This document shows positions 17,670-25,595 of a DNA stretch of 64,000 nt, one piece after another; the stretch's first letter is position 1, and each line of letters begins with the position of its first letter. This stretch comes from an uncultured Lachnospiraceae bacterium (GTDB lineage: Bacteria; Bacillota; Clostridia; Lachnospirales; Lachnospiraceae): positions 17,637-81,636 of the forward strand of contig CAJUAE010000005.1 in the NCBI GenBank assembly GCA_910583965.1, in the 5' to 3' direction. The notes below the pieces were generated by a model. That model was given only the letters and a program-made list of their open reading frames with translations, ran no database searches and was not told where the DNA came from. Made by a program: the position numbers and the translations under genes.

Positions 17670-18066
17670 AAAAAAAGGGAATCAGAACACAACAGAAGAT
17701 AGATATCAACATGCATATCTAATGCTGTGTCACTGGCTGGAAGCGTTATATTTGGGACATAAGGCAGCAGAATATTTTGCAGAGGCAGGATATCAAAGGA
17801 TTGCTATATATGGAATGGGGGATTTAGCAAACCGTCTGCTAGATGATTTGCTTGAAAGCACCATTCAAGTATGCTATGGAATTGACCGTGATGCTGCTGG
17901 GACAGTATGCAAAATCGAAAATATATATTCCGCAAATGATGTTTTTCCCATAGTAGATGCAGTGATTGTAACACCGTTCTATGCATTTGAAAATATTTAT
18001 GAGGATTTAAGAAAAAAATTTGACTGTCCTATCATTTCAATTGAAGAAGTAATTTGGAGTATATAA
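17659..18066 (+). CDS. free-standing small Rossmann-module protein
   Basis: This 135-residue protein consists of a helix (MLCHWLEALYLGHKAAEYF) and then the module: YQRIAIYGMGDLANRLLDDL, VCYGIDRDAAG, DAVIVTPFYAFE and DCPIISIEEVIWSI. It is a paralogue of the protein at 10366 but lacks that protein's N-terminal hydrophobic segment. The start codon appears to be TTG 17659, 8 bases after GAGGGGG, overlapping the radical SAM gene by 11 bases; a later ATG at about 17722 would cut into the helix. The next gene follows 2 bases after the stop. No catalytic residues are recognised. A role as a shared ligand-binding or adaptor subunit is inference. Confidence 0.82.
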   Translation: MNCEKKGNQNTTEDRYQHAYLMLCHWLEALYLGHKAAEYFAEAGYQRIAIYGMGDLANRLLDDLLESTIQVCYGIDRDAAGTVCKIENIYSANDVFPIVDAVIVTPFYAFENIYEDLRKKFDCPIISIEEVIWSI

Positions 18067-18068
18067 GT

Positions 18069-19097
18069 ATGAAACTAATAGCATTTTATCTGCCACAATT
18101 TCATGAGATACCAGAAAATAATGATGCATGGGGAAATGGTTTTACGGAGTGGGTCAATGTGAAAAAAGCAAACAGGATATTTGCCCAACAGTATCAGCCA
18201 AGAGAACCGCTGAATGATAATTATTACAATTTGTTGGACAGGAATACTATAAGATGGCAAGCAGAATTAGCCAATAAGGCAGGAATATATGGATTTTGTT
18301 TTTATCATTATTGGTTTCATGGGCGGTTGGTGTTAGAGAAACCAATATTTAATTTGCTGTCAGATAAATCTATACAGTTAAGATATTGTTTCTCGTGGGC
18401 AAATGAACCGTGGACAAAAACATGGCATGGAGCAGGGGGCGAAAAAGAAATATTAATTCCGCAAACATATGGGGGAGAAGAGGAATGGGAAGCACATTAT
18501 CAGTATTTTTTGCCATATTTTAGAGATGAAAGATATATTAAAGAAGAGAATGCTCCAATGTTATTGATCTACCGGTTAAGAAATATACCGGAATTTAATC
18601 AAATGATTAAGTATTGGAATAATCGTGCTATATCAGATGGATTTAATGGTATATTTATTGTTTCTATGAATGTAGGAAGAGAACATGTTTCTATGAGCAA
18701 ATGGGTAAATGCATCTGTAGATTTTGAACCAAATACCACAAAGTATGAATTATATGCATATTCATCAAACAACAAAAATTATCTTGACTATGATGAAATA
18801 TGTTTGAAGATGTTGCACAAGTTGCATAAGCAGGGACATTTTAGGACAATGTTTGTTGACTATGATGATACACCTAGGCGGGGAGAACGAGGAATATATG
18901 TTGTAAATGCATCGCCAGATAAATTTGAAAAGTATGTGGGTGCTTCAATGGAGCAAAGCAATATGGAAGGCAATCATTATATGTTTTTAAATGCCTGGAA
19001 TGAGTGGGGAGAGGGAAATTATTTAGAACCTGATAAGAGATGGGGATATGCATATTTGGATAAAATACGCAAAGTTATCGGGAGGAAGTATGAGTAG
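18069..19097 (+). CDS. WbsX-like (GH99-related) protein
   Basis: The protein (342 residues) opens with KLIAFYLPQFHEIPENNDAWGNGFTEWVN and contains IYGFCFYHYWFHGR, CFSWANEPWT and a C-terminal NAWNEWGEGNYLEPD. These are the standard landmarks of the WbsX family, a glycoside-hydrolase-99-like (beta/alpha)8 fold common in polysaccharide loci and annotated as glycosyltransferase or endo-mannanase-like. The family's reaction is not firmly established. ATG 18069 starts 2 bases after the previous stop, with the preceding gene's GGAG as ribosome site. The end overlaps the next gene by 8 bases, so it is part of the same tight operon. No signal peptide is seen. Confidence 0.85.
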   Translation: MKLIAFYLPQFHEIPENNDAWGNGFTEWVNVKKANRIFAQQYQPREPLNDNYYNLLDRNTIRWQAELANKAGIYGFCFYHYWFHGRLVLEKPIFNLLSDKSIQLRYCFSWANEPWTKTWHGAGGEKEILIPQTYGGEEEWEAHYQYFLPYFRDERYIKEENAPMLLIYRLRNIPEFNQMIKYWNNRAISDGFNGIFIVSMNVGREHVSMSKWVNASVDFEPNTTKYELYAYSSNNKNYLDYDEICLKMLHKLHKQGHFRTMFVDYDDTPRRGERGIYVVNASPDKFEKYVGASMEQSNMEGNHYMFLNAWNEWGEGNYLEPDKRWGYAYLDKIRKVIGRKYE

Positions 19098-20322
19098 AAC
19101 GGTAATATTTTGGGCGGCAGGAGCAAATGCAAAAAAGTTCGCAGGATGTTTAAAAGAAAATGTTAAAATAAGCGCTTTTGTGGATAATGATGCACTTCGA
19201 TGGGGAGAGTTGTTTTGTGGTGCTCTTATTGTCTCTGCCCAAGATATTTCAAAATACCAATATGACTACATCGTAATCACAACACCAGATTATGAAGATA
19301 TTTTGAATCAGTTGATTGGTATAAAGGTTGATCATAATAAGATTATCACGCCATTTGCGCCAGACCGGTGTGAGAGGAAGGGATGGCGGGATATATTCCA
19401 TATGGGGGAGCTGATGTATTATGTGCTGGAACAGCGTACAGTAGCAATGGCGCGGATTTTAGAAAACATTCCTTATGAAATAAGTGCAGGAATTGAAAAA
19501 GGACATATCAGAAGACCAATAGTTAGGTCAATAGATGAAACGCTGGAAAAACTGAAAGAAGGCTATTCAATGAGCCGTTACGGTGATGGTGAATTGAATA
19601 TGATATTGAATCGTAATTTTTCTACTTTTCAAATCTCCGACGAAACTTTAATTATGCGATTAAGACAAATATTAAAAAGCAATTTGCCAAGGCATATGGT
19701 ATGTATTCCTGATATTTATGGAGATTTCTTTAATAAAAATGAAGAACACAAAAACTGGTTTCGTAGACACCTTGCAGATGGTGGAAGAGAACATGATTAC
19801 AGCATATTTGATATGGATAAGGAATATTACAATGCATTTATTACTCGTCCATATAAAGATTATATCAATAAATACGGAGTAAGAGAACGTTTTTTGTCAT
19901 TAAGGTCGGTATGGAATAATAAAGATATTACGATTATTGAAGGCGAAAAAACTAGGTTTGGCGTAGGAAATGACTTGATAGATAATGCAAAATCTTGTGA
20001 GAGAATTTTAGGTCCAGCAGTAAATTCGTTTGATAAATACAATGAATTACTTGAACAGGCAAAGAAAATAGATAAAAATAGGATTATTTTAATAGCATTG
20101 GGGCATACAGCTACAGTAATGGCATATGACTTAGTAACAGAAGGATTTCAAGCATTGGATATAGGACATCTTGATATTGAGTACGAGTGGTTTTTAAGAA
20201 AGACTGACAAGAAAATACCAATTGAAGGCAAGTATGTAAATGAGGCACCTCTTGGAAGGATTGTATCAGAGCATATAACGGATGAAAAGTACAATCGTGA
20301 GATTATAAAAGTGATCGTTTAA
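19090..20322 (+). CDS. small Rossmann module fused to a GT-D fold glycosyltransferase
   Basis: Residues 1-95 are the locus module in divergent form (RTVIFWAAGANAKKFAG, then ISAFVDNDALRWGELF, then YIVITTPDYED). Residues 150-400 match the GT-D fold family (formerly DUF1792): a KEGYSMSRYGDGELNMIL motif with the characteristic R-x-G-D-G-E, then LKSNLPRHMVCIPD and LIALGHTATVMAYDL. GT-D enzymes are glycosyltransferases found on Gram-positive surface glycans and adhesins, where the acidic motif coordinates the donor. GGAGGAAGT directly precedes ATG 19090, which overlaps the stop of the preceding gene. A 134-base gap follows before the next gene. Donor and acceptor are unknown. Confidence 0.82.
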   Translation: MSRTVIFWAAGANAKKFAGCLKENVKISAFVDNDALRWGELFCGALIVSAQDISKYQYDYIVITTPDYEDILNQLIGIKVDHNKIITPFAPDRCERKGWRDIFHMGELMYYVLEQRTVAMARILENIPYEISAGIEKGHIRRPIVRSIDETLEKLKEGYSMSRYGDGELNMILNRNFSTFQISDETLIMRLRQILKSNLPRHMVCIPDIYGDFFNKNEEHKNWFRRHLADGGREHDYSIFDMDKEYYNAFITRPYKDYINKYGVRERFLSLRSVWNNKDITIIEGEKTRFGVGNDLIDNAKSCERILGPAVNSFDKYNELLEQAKKIDKNRIILIALGHTATVMAYDLVTEGFQALDIGHLDIEYEWFLRKTDKKIPIEGKYVNEAPLGRIVSEHITDEKYNREIIKVIV

Positions 20323-20456
20323 TGTACAAAATTATTCCACTTGTGTGTAAAAATATATTGTTGAGGCATCTTTATATAATTCAACCACACAGTTGAAAGT
20401 TATGTAGGAAGGAAAAGTAACCATATGGAAATAAAACTGTTACAGGAAGATGTGGT

Positions 20457-21581
20457 ATGAGCAAAATCCGAATTTTACATATGACACCGCCGGAAATTAA
20501 TAACGGTGTATATAAATACATTTTGAACCATATGCAATATATTGATCAGAACAGATATCAATTTGAATTTCTTACAAGAAATAAGAAGGCCTTGATGGAA
20601 ACAAAAGAATATCAAAAGTACCATTTTAATATTTGGTCTTTTGAAAATACAGAACGAGATGGCAGAGAAGGGTTGAAAAGAGAAATCATTAGGATTTTGA
20701 GCAATGGTTTTGATGCCATTCATTTGCATACAAGTGTTTGGCGAGGATTTTTAATTGAACAAATTGCAATGGAGCTTGGTATTTCACAGGTGATAGTGCA
20801 TTCTCATAGTACAGGAGTGGATTTTGCGACTAAAGAGGATAGAGACAGGATTTTGGCGATTCATGAGGAGTATAAACAGCAATTTAGCATGAATATGGCA
20901 ACAGATGTATGTGCATGTTCTAAACTGGCAGGAGAGTGGTTGTATGGAGAGCAGATACCAAAAAAACGAATAAGGATTTTACCCAATGCAATTGATGTTG
21001 AGAAATATCATTTTAATCTTGAAAAAAGAAAATTTATGCGCGATAAGCTTGGATTAAAAGGTAGAGTGGTAATAGGAAATGTTGGACGATATTCTTATCA
21101 GAAAAATCAGGAGTTTCTAGTCAGGGCATTTACGAAAGCACAGCAAAAGAATAATAAACTCTTTTTGATGCTAATAGGACAAGGAGAATTAAAGGAATAT
21201 TTAAAAAATCTAATAAAAAAACTCGGTGTGAAAGATAGTGCGATATGTTTGGACTGGCAGGAAAATATAGAAGATTATCTGCAAGCGATGGATGTATTTT
21301 GCTTGCCGTCGCATTTTGAGGGATTGTCGATCTGTGCAATTGAGGCGCAAGCAGCAGGACTTAAGTGTTATGTTTCAGATACATTATCAAAAGAAACAAG
21401 GATAACAGATTTGGTTGAATATCTACCATTAGATGAAAGTATTTGGGAGAATATACTAATAGGAGCACAAAAGGATAACGATAGGAAATGGGTAGATGAT
21501 GAGATTGTTAGACATGGATATGATATAAGAAGCGCAGCAGGGAAACTTGTGGAAGTATACAGAGGAAGGAAAGGAAATTAG
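20457..21581 (+). CDS. GT4-family glycosyltransferase
   Basis: This 374-residue GT-B enzyme lacks the locus Rossmann module, which makes it an exception here. Landmarks are RILHMTPPEINNGVYKYI, a donor-domain start VIGNVGRYSYQKNQEFLVRAF, a GQGELKEYL strand, and CLPSHFEGLSICAIEAQAAGL with the family E-x7-E pattern. It resembles EpsF-type retaining transferases of exopolysaccharide clusters. Upstream, an 11-codon ORF at 20425-20460 with a good GGAAGG site ends in ATGA overlapping this start and may couple translation. AGGAAG also stands 9 bases before ATG 20457. The stop overlaps the next gene. The sugar is not predictable. Confidence 0.88.
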   Translation: MSKIRILHMTPPEINNGVYKYILNHMQYIDQNRYQFEFLTRNKKALMETKEYQKYHFNIWSFENTERDGREGLKREIIRILSNGFDAIHLHTSVWRGFLIEQIAMELGISQVIVHSHSTGVDFATKEDRDRILAIHEEYKQQFSMNMATDVCACSKLAGEWLYGEQIPKKRIRILPNAIDVEKYHFNLEKRKFMRDKLGLKGRVVIGNVGRYSYQKNQEFLVRAFTKAQQKNNKLFLMLIGQGELKEYLKNLIKKLGVKDSAICLDWQENIEDYLQAMDVFCLPSHFEGLSICAIEAQAAGLKCYVSDTLSKETRITDLVEYLPLDESIWENILIGAQKDNDRKWVDDEIVRHGYDIRSAAGKLVEVYRGRKGN

Positions 21582-21583
21582 TG

Positions 21584-22666
21584 ATGCAGGAATTCAAATA
21601 TACACCGCAAGTATATATTTTTGGAGCTCATTCACGAGCCAAAACTTTAAAGGGATATCTACAACTATTATATCCTGAAATAAAGATTTTGTCTTTTTTA
21701 GTTGACGAGATAGATGGAAATGAATTATCAATAGATGGAATCCCAGTACAACTTTTAAATTCTATAGAACAAATTGACTGCTCCTGCAATGTATTTATTG
21801 CTACAAAGGGAATATATCATGCGGCGATTCAAGATAGACTTTTAAAAAAAGGTGTATATAGAATTATTCCAGTGACAGTTGAAATCGATAACTTTCTTCG
21901 CAATGCATATGTGAGAAAATATTATTCACAAGAGCACATGAAATTTAAGAAAATATCAGATTTGTATGATAATCAACTGCAAGTGGCTATTTATATGGCA
22001 AAGTCGATCTATGACAAACCTTTGCAGACTGCCTATCAATGTCCAGACTATGAGAAAATAATACAAGCTGGGGCAGCGCTGACAAAGCAAAGACTGATGC
22101 CTGATATTTTTGTAGATTGTGAGGGGGAAAATATTTCATTAAAAAACCGACAGTATTGTGAATTGACAGTGCTTTATTGGATTTGGAAAAATGCCAAGGA
22201 GGATATTGTTGGTCTAAGTCATTACAGGCGGCATTTTATTCTTCCTGATAAGTGGCAGAATATTATGATTTCAAATAAAGTAGATGTTATTCTTCCAGTG
22301 CCAACATTTGTTTATCCTAGTATTGAGGAAAATTACAAGGACAGGCACGATTCGATGGACTGGGATTATTTGATGAAATATCTTTTGGAAAATTATTTAG
22401 AGGACTATAAGGTTGCAAAACAAGTATTTTCGAGTAACTTGTATTTACCTTGCAATATGTTCATTATGAAAAAGGAAATTTTGGATGATTTATGTAAATG
22501 GATGTTTCCTGTGTTAGATGCAGTTGTAAAATATTGTGGGGATAAAGAAGATTCTTATCAGAATCGTTATCCAGGATTTATTTCGGAGAGATTGATAACA
22601 CTTTATTTTCATAAATACAATAATAAGTATAAGATTGTATTTGCTGATAAAAATTTTATTCAATAG
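21584..22666 (+). CDS. small Rossmann module fused to a DUF4422 glycosyltransferase-like domain
   Basis: Residues 5-100 are a divergent copy of the locus module (PQVYIFGAHSRAKTLKGYL, ILSFLVDEIDGN, NVFIATKGIYH). Residues 120-355 match DUF4422: a QLQVAIYMAKSIYD start, ISLKNRQYCELTVLYWIWKN and the typical GLSHYRRHF, then a PCNMFIMKKEILDDLCKW segment. DUF4422 proteins occur in polysaccharide loci and are considered glycosyltransferases. The frame can also start at GTG 21581, inside the previous stop; ATG 21584 is better spaced from AAGGAAA. A 66-base gap with GGAGG leads to the epimerase gene. Confidence 0.8.
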   Translation: MQEFKYTPQVYIFGAHSRAKTLKGYLQLLYPEIKILSFLVDEIDGNELSIDGIPVQLLNSIEQIDCSCNVFIATKGIYHAAIQDRLLKKGVYRIIPVTVEIDNFLRNAYVRKYYSQEHMKFKKISDLYDNQLQVAIYMAKSIYDKPLQTAYQCPDYEKIIQAGAALTKQRLMPDIFVDCEGENISLKNRQYCELTVLYWIWKNAKEDIVGLSHYRRHFILPDKWQNIMISNKVDVILPVPTFVYPSIEENYKDRHDSMDWDYLMKYLLENYLEDYKVAKQVFSSNLYLPCNMFIMKKEILDDLCKWMFPVLDAVVKYCGDKEDSYQNRYPGFISERLITLYFHKYNNKYKIVFADKNFIQ

Positions 22667-22732
22667 AAAAGGTAGTATAAAAGTGTAAGTTAATTTGATG
22701 TTAATATCAAAGATATTTATTAGGGAGGTAAA

Positions 22733-23794
22733 ATGTATAAATTACGAGATAATTCTATTTATCAATCAGACATAAAGCAAGTAGTCAATACTGAACTTCC
22801 ATGGAAATTACTTGAGGGAAAACGACTTCTTATCACTGGTGCAACTGGTATGATTTCTTCTGTGATTATTGATATCTTGATGGAACGAAACCAAAGTGTT
22901 GATAAAGACAATCAAAAAATATATATTATAGCAGTAAGTCGCAATGCAGAAAAAGCAAAATGCAGTTTTGCACCATATTGGGATAATCCATTTTTTACCT
23001 ATATTTCACACGATATTAACATACCTTTGCCAGAGCTTGGAGATATGGATTATATCCTCCACGCAGCAAGCAACACACATCCACGCGCATACGCTACAGA
23101 CCCAATTGGTACAATTACTGCAAATGTGCAGGGTACATATAATCTGTTAGATTATGCTTCAAGCCACCATTGTAAACGTTTTTTCTTTTTTTCTTCTGTA
23201 GAAATCTATGGGGAGAACAGAAATGATGTGGACAAGTTTAATGAAAGTTATCTAGGATATATTGATTGCAATACAACTCGCGCCGGATATTGTGAAAGCA
23301 AGCGTCTTGGCGAGGCACTTTGCAATGCCTTTGCGTCACAGAAAGCGCAGGACTTTATAATAGGAAGGTTTTCGCGTGTATATGGCCCGACAATGTCAAT
23401 GGAAGATTCTAAGGCAATTGCACAGTTTATCAAAAAGGCCGTAGCAGGCGAGGATATTGTATTAAAAAGTGAGGGAAATCAGCTGTATTCTTATATTTAT
23501 GTGGTGGATGCAGCAGTGGCAGCACTTTGTCTTTTGATAAAAGGGGAAGTGGGCAGTGCGATAAATATTGCTGACAGCGCTTCTGATATTACACTAAAGG
23601 ATTTGGCGGCGCTTCTTGCCAAAGAGGCAGGAACAAAAGTTATTTTTGAGCTACCAGATGCCATAGAACAGGCAGGGTATTCTACTGCAACAAAAGCAAT
23701 TTTAGATAGTACAAAGATAGAACAACTTGGTTGGCAGGCAGTCACTCCAATAAAAGAAGGACTTAGTAAAACTGTAAAGATATTGCGAGAATAG
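22733..23794 (+). CDS. NAD-dependent epimerase/dehydratase (extended SDR)
   Basis: This 353-residue extended short-chain dehydrogenase has the NAD turn LLITGATGMISSVIID near residue 32, HAASNTHP (the conserved H-A-A strand end), FFFSSVEIYG, and an AGYCESKRLGEAL segment containing the catalytic Y-x3-K. It would act on a nucleotide-activated sugar, for example as a 4-epimerase, 4,6-dehydratase or decarboxylase. The paired cytidylyltransferase-like genes downstream suggest a CDP- or UDP-sugar. AGGGAGG stands 5 bases before the ATG. Base composition from here on is less AT-rich than the genes upstream. Family certain, reaction uncertain. Confidence 0.85.
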   Translation: MYKLRDNSIYQSDIKQVVNTELPWKLLEGKRLLITGATGMISSVIIDILMERNQSVDKDNQKIYIIAVSRNAEKAKCSFAPYWDNPFFTYISHDINIPLPELGDMDYILHAASNTHPRAYATDPIGTITANVQGTYNLLDYASSHHCKRFFFFSSVEIYGENRNDVDKFNESYLGYIDCNTTRAGYCESKRLGEALCNAFASQKAQDFIIGRFSRVYGPTMSMEDSKAIAQFIKKAVAGEDIVLKSEGNQLYSYIYVVDAAVAALCLLIKGEVGSAINIADSASDITLKDLAALLAKEAGTKVIFELPDAIEQAGYSTATKAILDSTKIEQLGWQAVTPIKEGLSKTVKILRE

Positions 23795-23833
23795 ATGGAT
23801 AAAGGCATAATTCAAATAAGGGGAGAGAGTAGA

Positions 23834-24538
23834 ATGAACATAGCATTATTACTTGCAGCAGGTACAGACCCAACTTTTAGAATGAATATACCAAAGCAAT
23901 TTGTAAATGTATATAATCGTCCAGTCATTGTATATACAATGGAGACTTTTGAGAATCATCCTGAAATTGATATGATTGCGGTAGCTTGCCTAAAAGGTTG
24001 GGAAAATATGGTAGAAGCTTACGCAAAACAGTTTGGTATTAATAAACTTAAATGGGTTATTCCTGGAGGAAGAACTGGGCAGGAGACCTCAAAAATTGCA
24101 GTGGACAGACTGATGCAAGAATGTTCGTCTCAAGACATTATTGTCATCCATGACGCGATACGACCTATGGTTTCAAACACAGTTATTTCGGATAGTATTT
24201 ATACTTGTAAAAGAAAAGGAATGGGTGTTGCGGCGGTAACTTCTATGGATAATGTTATGATGACGGATGATGGTATGACAGGAAGATTGTCCATTTCACG
24301 CTATGCATTTCGCCGGATTCAGACTCCTCAAACCTATTTTCTAGGAGAACTTAAAAAAGCACATGAGGAGGCACTAGAAAAAGGAATTGAAGGCGAAATT
24401 GATACAAACAATATGATTTCTCGGCTTGGAAGAAATGTGAATTTTTCAAAAGGTTCAGACAATAACTTAAAAATTAATACTGTAGAAGATGTAGCAATGT
24501 TTAAGGCATTATATGCCATGAAAAATGGTGATATATAA
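23834..24538 (+). CDS. IspD/TarI-like cytidylyltransferase with altered nucleotide loop
   Basis: The protein of 234 residues follows the IspD/TarI plan: a MNIALLLAAG start, NIPKQFVNVYNRPVIVYTM, VIHDAIRPMVSNTVI (the D-A-x-R-P motif) and FRRIQTPQTYF. Family enzymes join CTP to an alcohol phosphate such as ribitol-5-P or methylerythritol-4-P. The CTP loop normally reads G-x-G-x-R; here it reads GTDPTFRMNIPK, with the second Gly missing and the Arg shifted, so activity is doubtful. ATG 23834 has GGGGAGAG nearby; an upstream extension to 23795 lacks this. It is followed by a paralogue with a better loop, so it may be a partner subunit or a redundant copy. Confidence 0.8.
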   Translation: MNIALLLAAGTDPTFRMNIPKQFVNVYNRPVIVYTMETFENHPEIDMIAVACLKGWENMVEAYAKQFGINKLKWVIPGGRTGQETSKIAVDRLMQECSSQDIIVIHDAIRPMVSNTVISDSIYTCKRKGMGVAAVTSMDNVMMTDDGMTGRLSISRYAFRRIQTPQTYFLGELKKAHEEALEKGIEGEIDTNNMISRLGRNVNFSKGSDNNLKINTVEDVAMFKALYAMKNGDI

Positions 24539-24623
24539 GATAAAGCATTTGAGAGAAAGATAAATATAGAAAAGATTTAATATGGAAATACCCAAAGACA
24601 AAATAAAAAAGAAGGGAAAATTT

Positions 24624-25340
24624 ATGAACATTGCAATAATCTTGGCTGGAGGAAGTGGTTCTCGGACAGAACAATCTGTTCCAAAACAGTTTATCAGTAT
24701 TTATGAAAAGCCCATTATTATCTATACATTGGAGGCATTTCAACAACATCCAGAAGTAGATGGCATTATTGTATCTTGCATCGATGGCTGGCATGATGTT
24801 TTGAAAGGTTATGCGGCAGCGGCTGGAATAACAAAGTTACGCTGGATTGTAGAAGGGGGAGATAATGGTCAATCCTCTGCAAGGAATGCATTACTTACAC
24901 TGGAAGAAGTTTGTAAGCAAGACGATATAGTGATGATACACGATGCAGTGCGTCCAATGATATCACAAGAGATTATAACAGACTGTATTACAAAGGCAAA
25001 ACAATATGGTTCGGGACTTTCTGCAATCCGCTGTCAAGAGACCATTATGCGTACAGAAGATGGAGAGGTAGGACATATTGGAATCGACCGAAATGATATT
25101 ATGCGTGTTCAGACGCCACAGGCATATCAATATGGAAAGGTGCTTTGGGCCCACAAGGAAGCATTAAAACAGGGAATTACAAATGCAGTATATACAAACA
25201 CCTTGATGATGGAGCTTGGAGAGGAGCTTCATTTTTCATACGGTTCCAACAAAAATATCAAAATTACCACATTGGAAGATATCGATATCTTTAAGGCGCT
25301 TTATGAAACCAAGAGAGATGCTTGGTTAAAAGAGAAGTGA
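24624..25340 (+). CDS. IspD/TarI-like cytidylyltransferase
   Basis: This 238-residue paralogue of the preceding gene has a near-canonical nucleotide loop (ILAGGSGSRTEQSVPKQF), WIVEGGDNGQSSARNAL, MIHDAVRPMISQEII and MRVQTPQAYQY. It would transfer CMP from CTP to a polyol or erythritol phosphate. A surface-glycan role (CDP-ribitol type) is more likely than the isoprenoid pathway because the gene is last in a polysaccharide operon beside an epimerase. Start ATG 24624 has AAGGG 6 bases upstream; the frame also opens at ATG 24582. A MITE has inserted into the hairpin that follows the gene. Confidence 0.82.
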   Translation: MNIAIILAGGSGSRTEQSVPKQFISIYEKPIIIYTLEAFQQHPEVDGIIVSCIDGWHDVLKGYAAAAGITKLRWIVEGGDNGQSSARNALLTLEEVCKQDDIVMIHDAVRPMISQEIITDCITKAKQYGSGLSAIRCQETIMRTEDGEVGHIGIDRNDIMRVQTPQAYQYGKVLWAHKEALKQGITNAVYTNTLMMELGEELHFSYGSNKNIKITTLEDIDIFKALYETKRDAWLKEK

Positions 25341-25371
25341 AGAACTTTTGTTATAGATTCCAATCAATAAC

Positions 25372-25571
25372 CATAGCACCAGAATTTTTAAGAACTCTCT
25401 GGGTTACTTTTCACACCCGCGCCATGCACTTGCTGCATGGTGTCGGATCCAGCGCCAAAATGCCTGTTCTTAGGCATTTTGTGTGCATCCATTGTTGCAA
25501 TTCACACCGAATGTTCGTAAATTAGTGCAAAATCTGATGTTGGTGTGAATTGTAACCTCTCTGGTGCTATG
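25372..25571 (+). terminator. bidirectional terminator hairpin split by a MITE
   Basis: CATAGCACCAGA at 25372-25383 and TCTGGTGCTATG at 25560-25571 are perfect 12-bp inverted repeats, flanked by ATAAC and AAAAGTTAT. Removing the element plus one 8-bp duplication brings them together as a hairpin with a loop of about 14 bases. It sits between the convergent cytidylyltransferase and ABC exporter genes, where a shared terminator is expected. Confidence 0.65.
25403..25556 (+). mobile_element. MITE copy A, 154 bp
   Basis: The element starts GTTACTTTTCACACC and ends GGTGTGAATTGTAAC, giving 15-bp terminal inverted repeats with two mismatches. It is flanked on both sides by CTCTCTGG (25395-25402 and 25557-25564), a perfect 8-bp target-site duplication. 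Inside are a hairpin CAAAATGCCT/AGGCATTTTG and an internal terminal-repeat-like segment, GTTGCAATTCACACC. There is no coding capacity. Copy B lies inverted at 33863-34005. It must be moved by a transposase encoded elsewhere. Confidence 0.88.
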
Positions 25572-25595
25572 AAAAGTTATACTTTAAACATGCTT

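Noticed and set aside
20425..20460. 11-codon leader ORF with a good ribosome site before the second GT4 gene
   Set aside because: Too short to support as a gene; noted only as possible translational coupling.
1..25340. LPS O-antigen locus of a Gram-negative
   Set aside because: RgpF- and GT-D-type proteins and the surrounding ClpC, class III reductase and ribosome-site pattern point to a Gram-positive host; no LPS-specific gene was seen.
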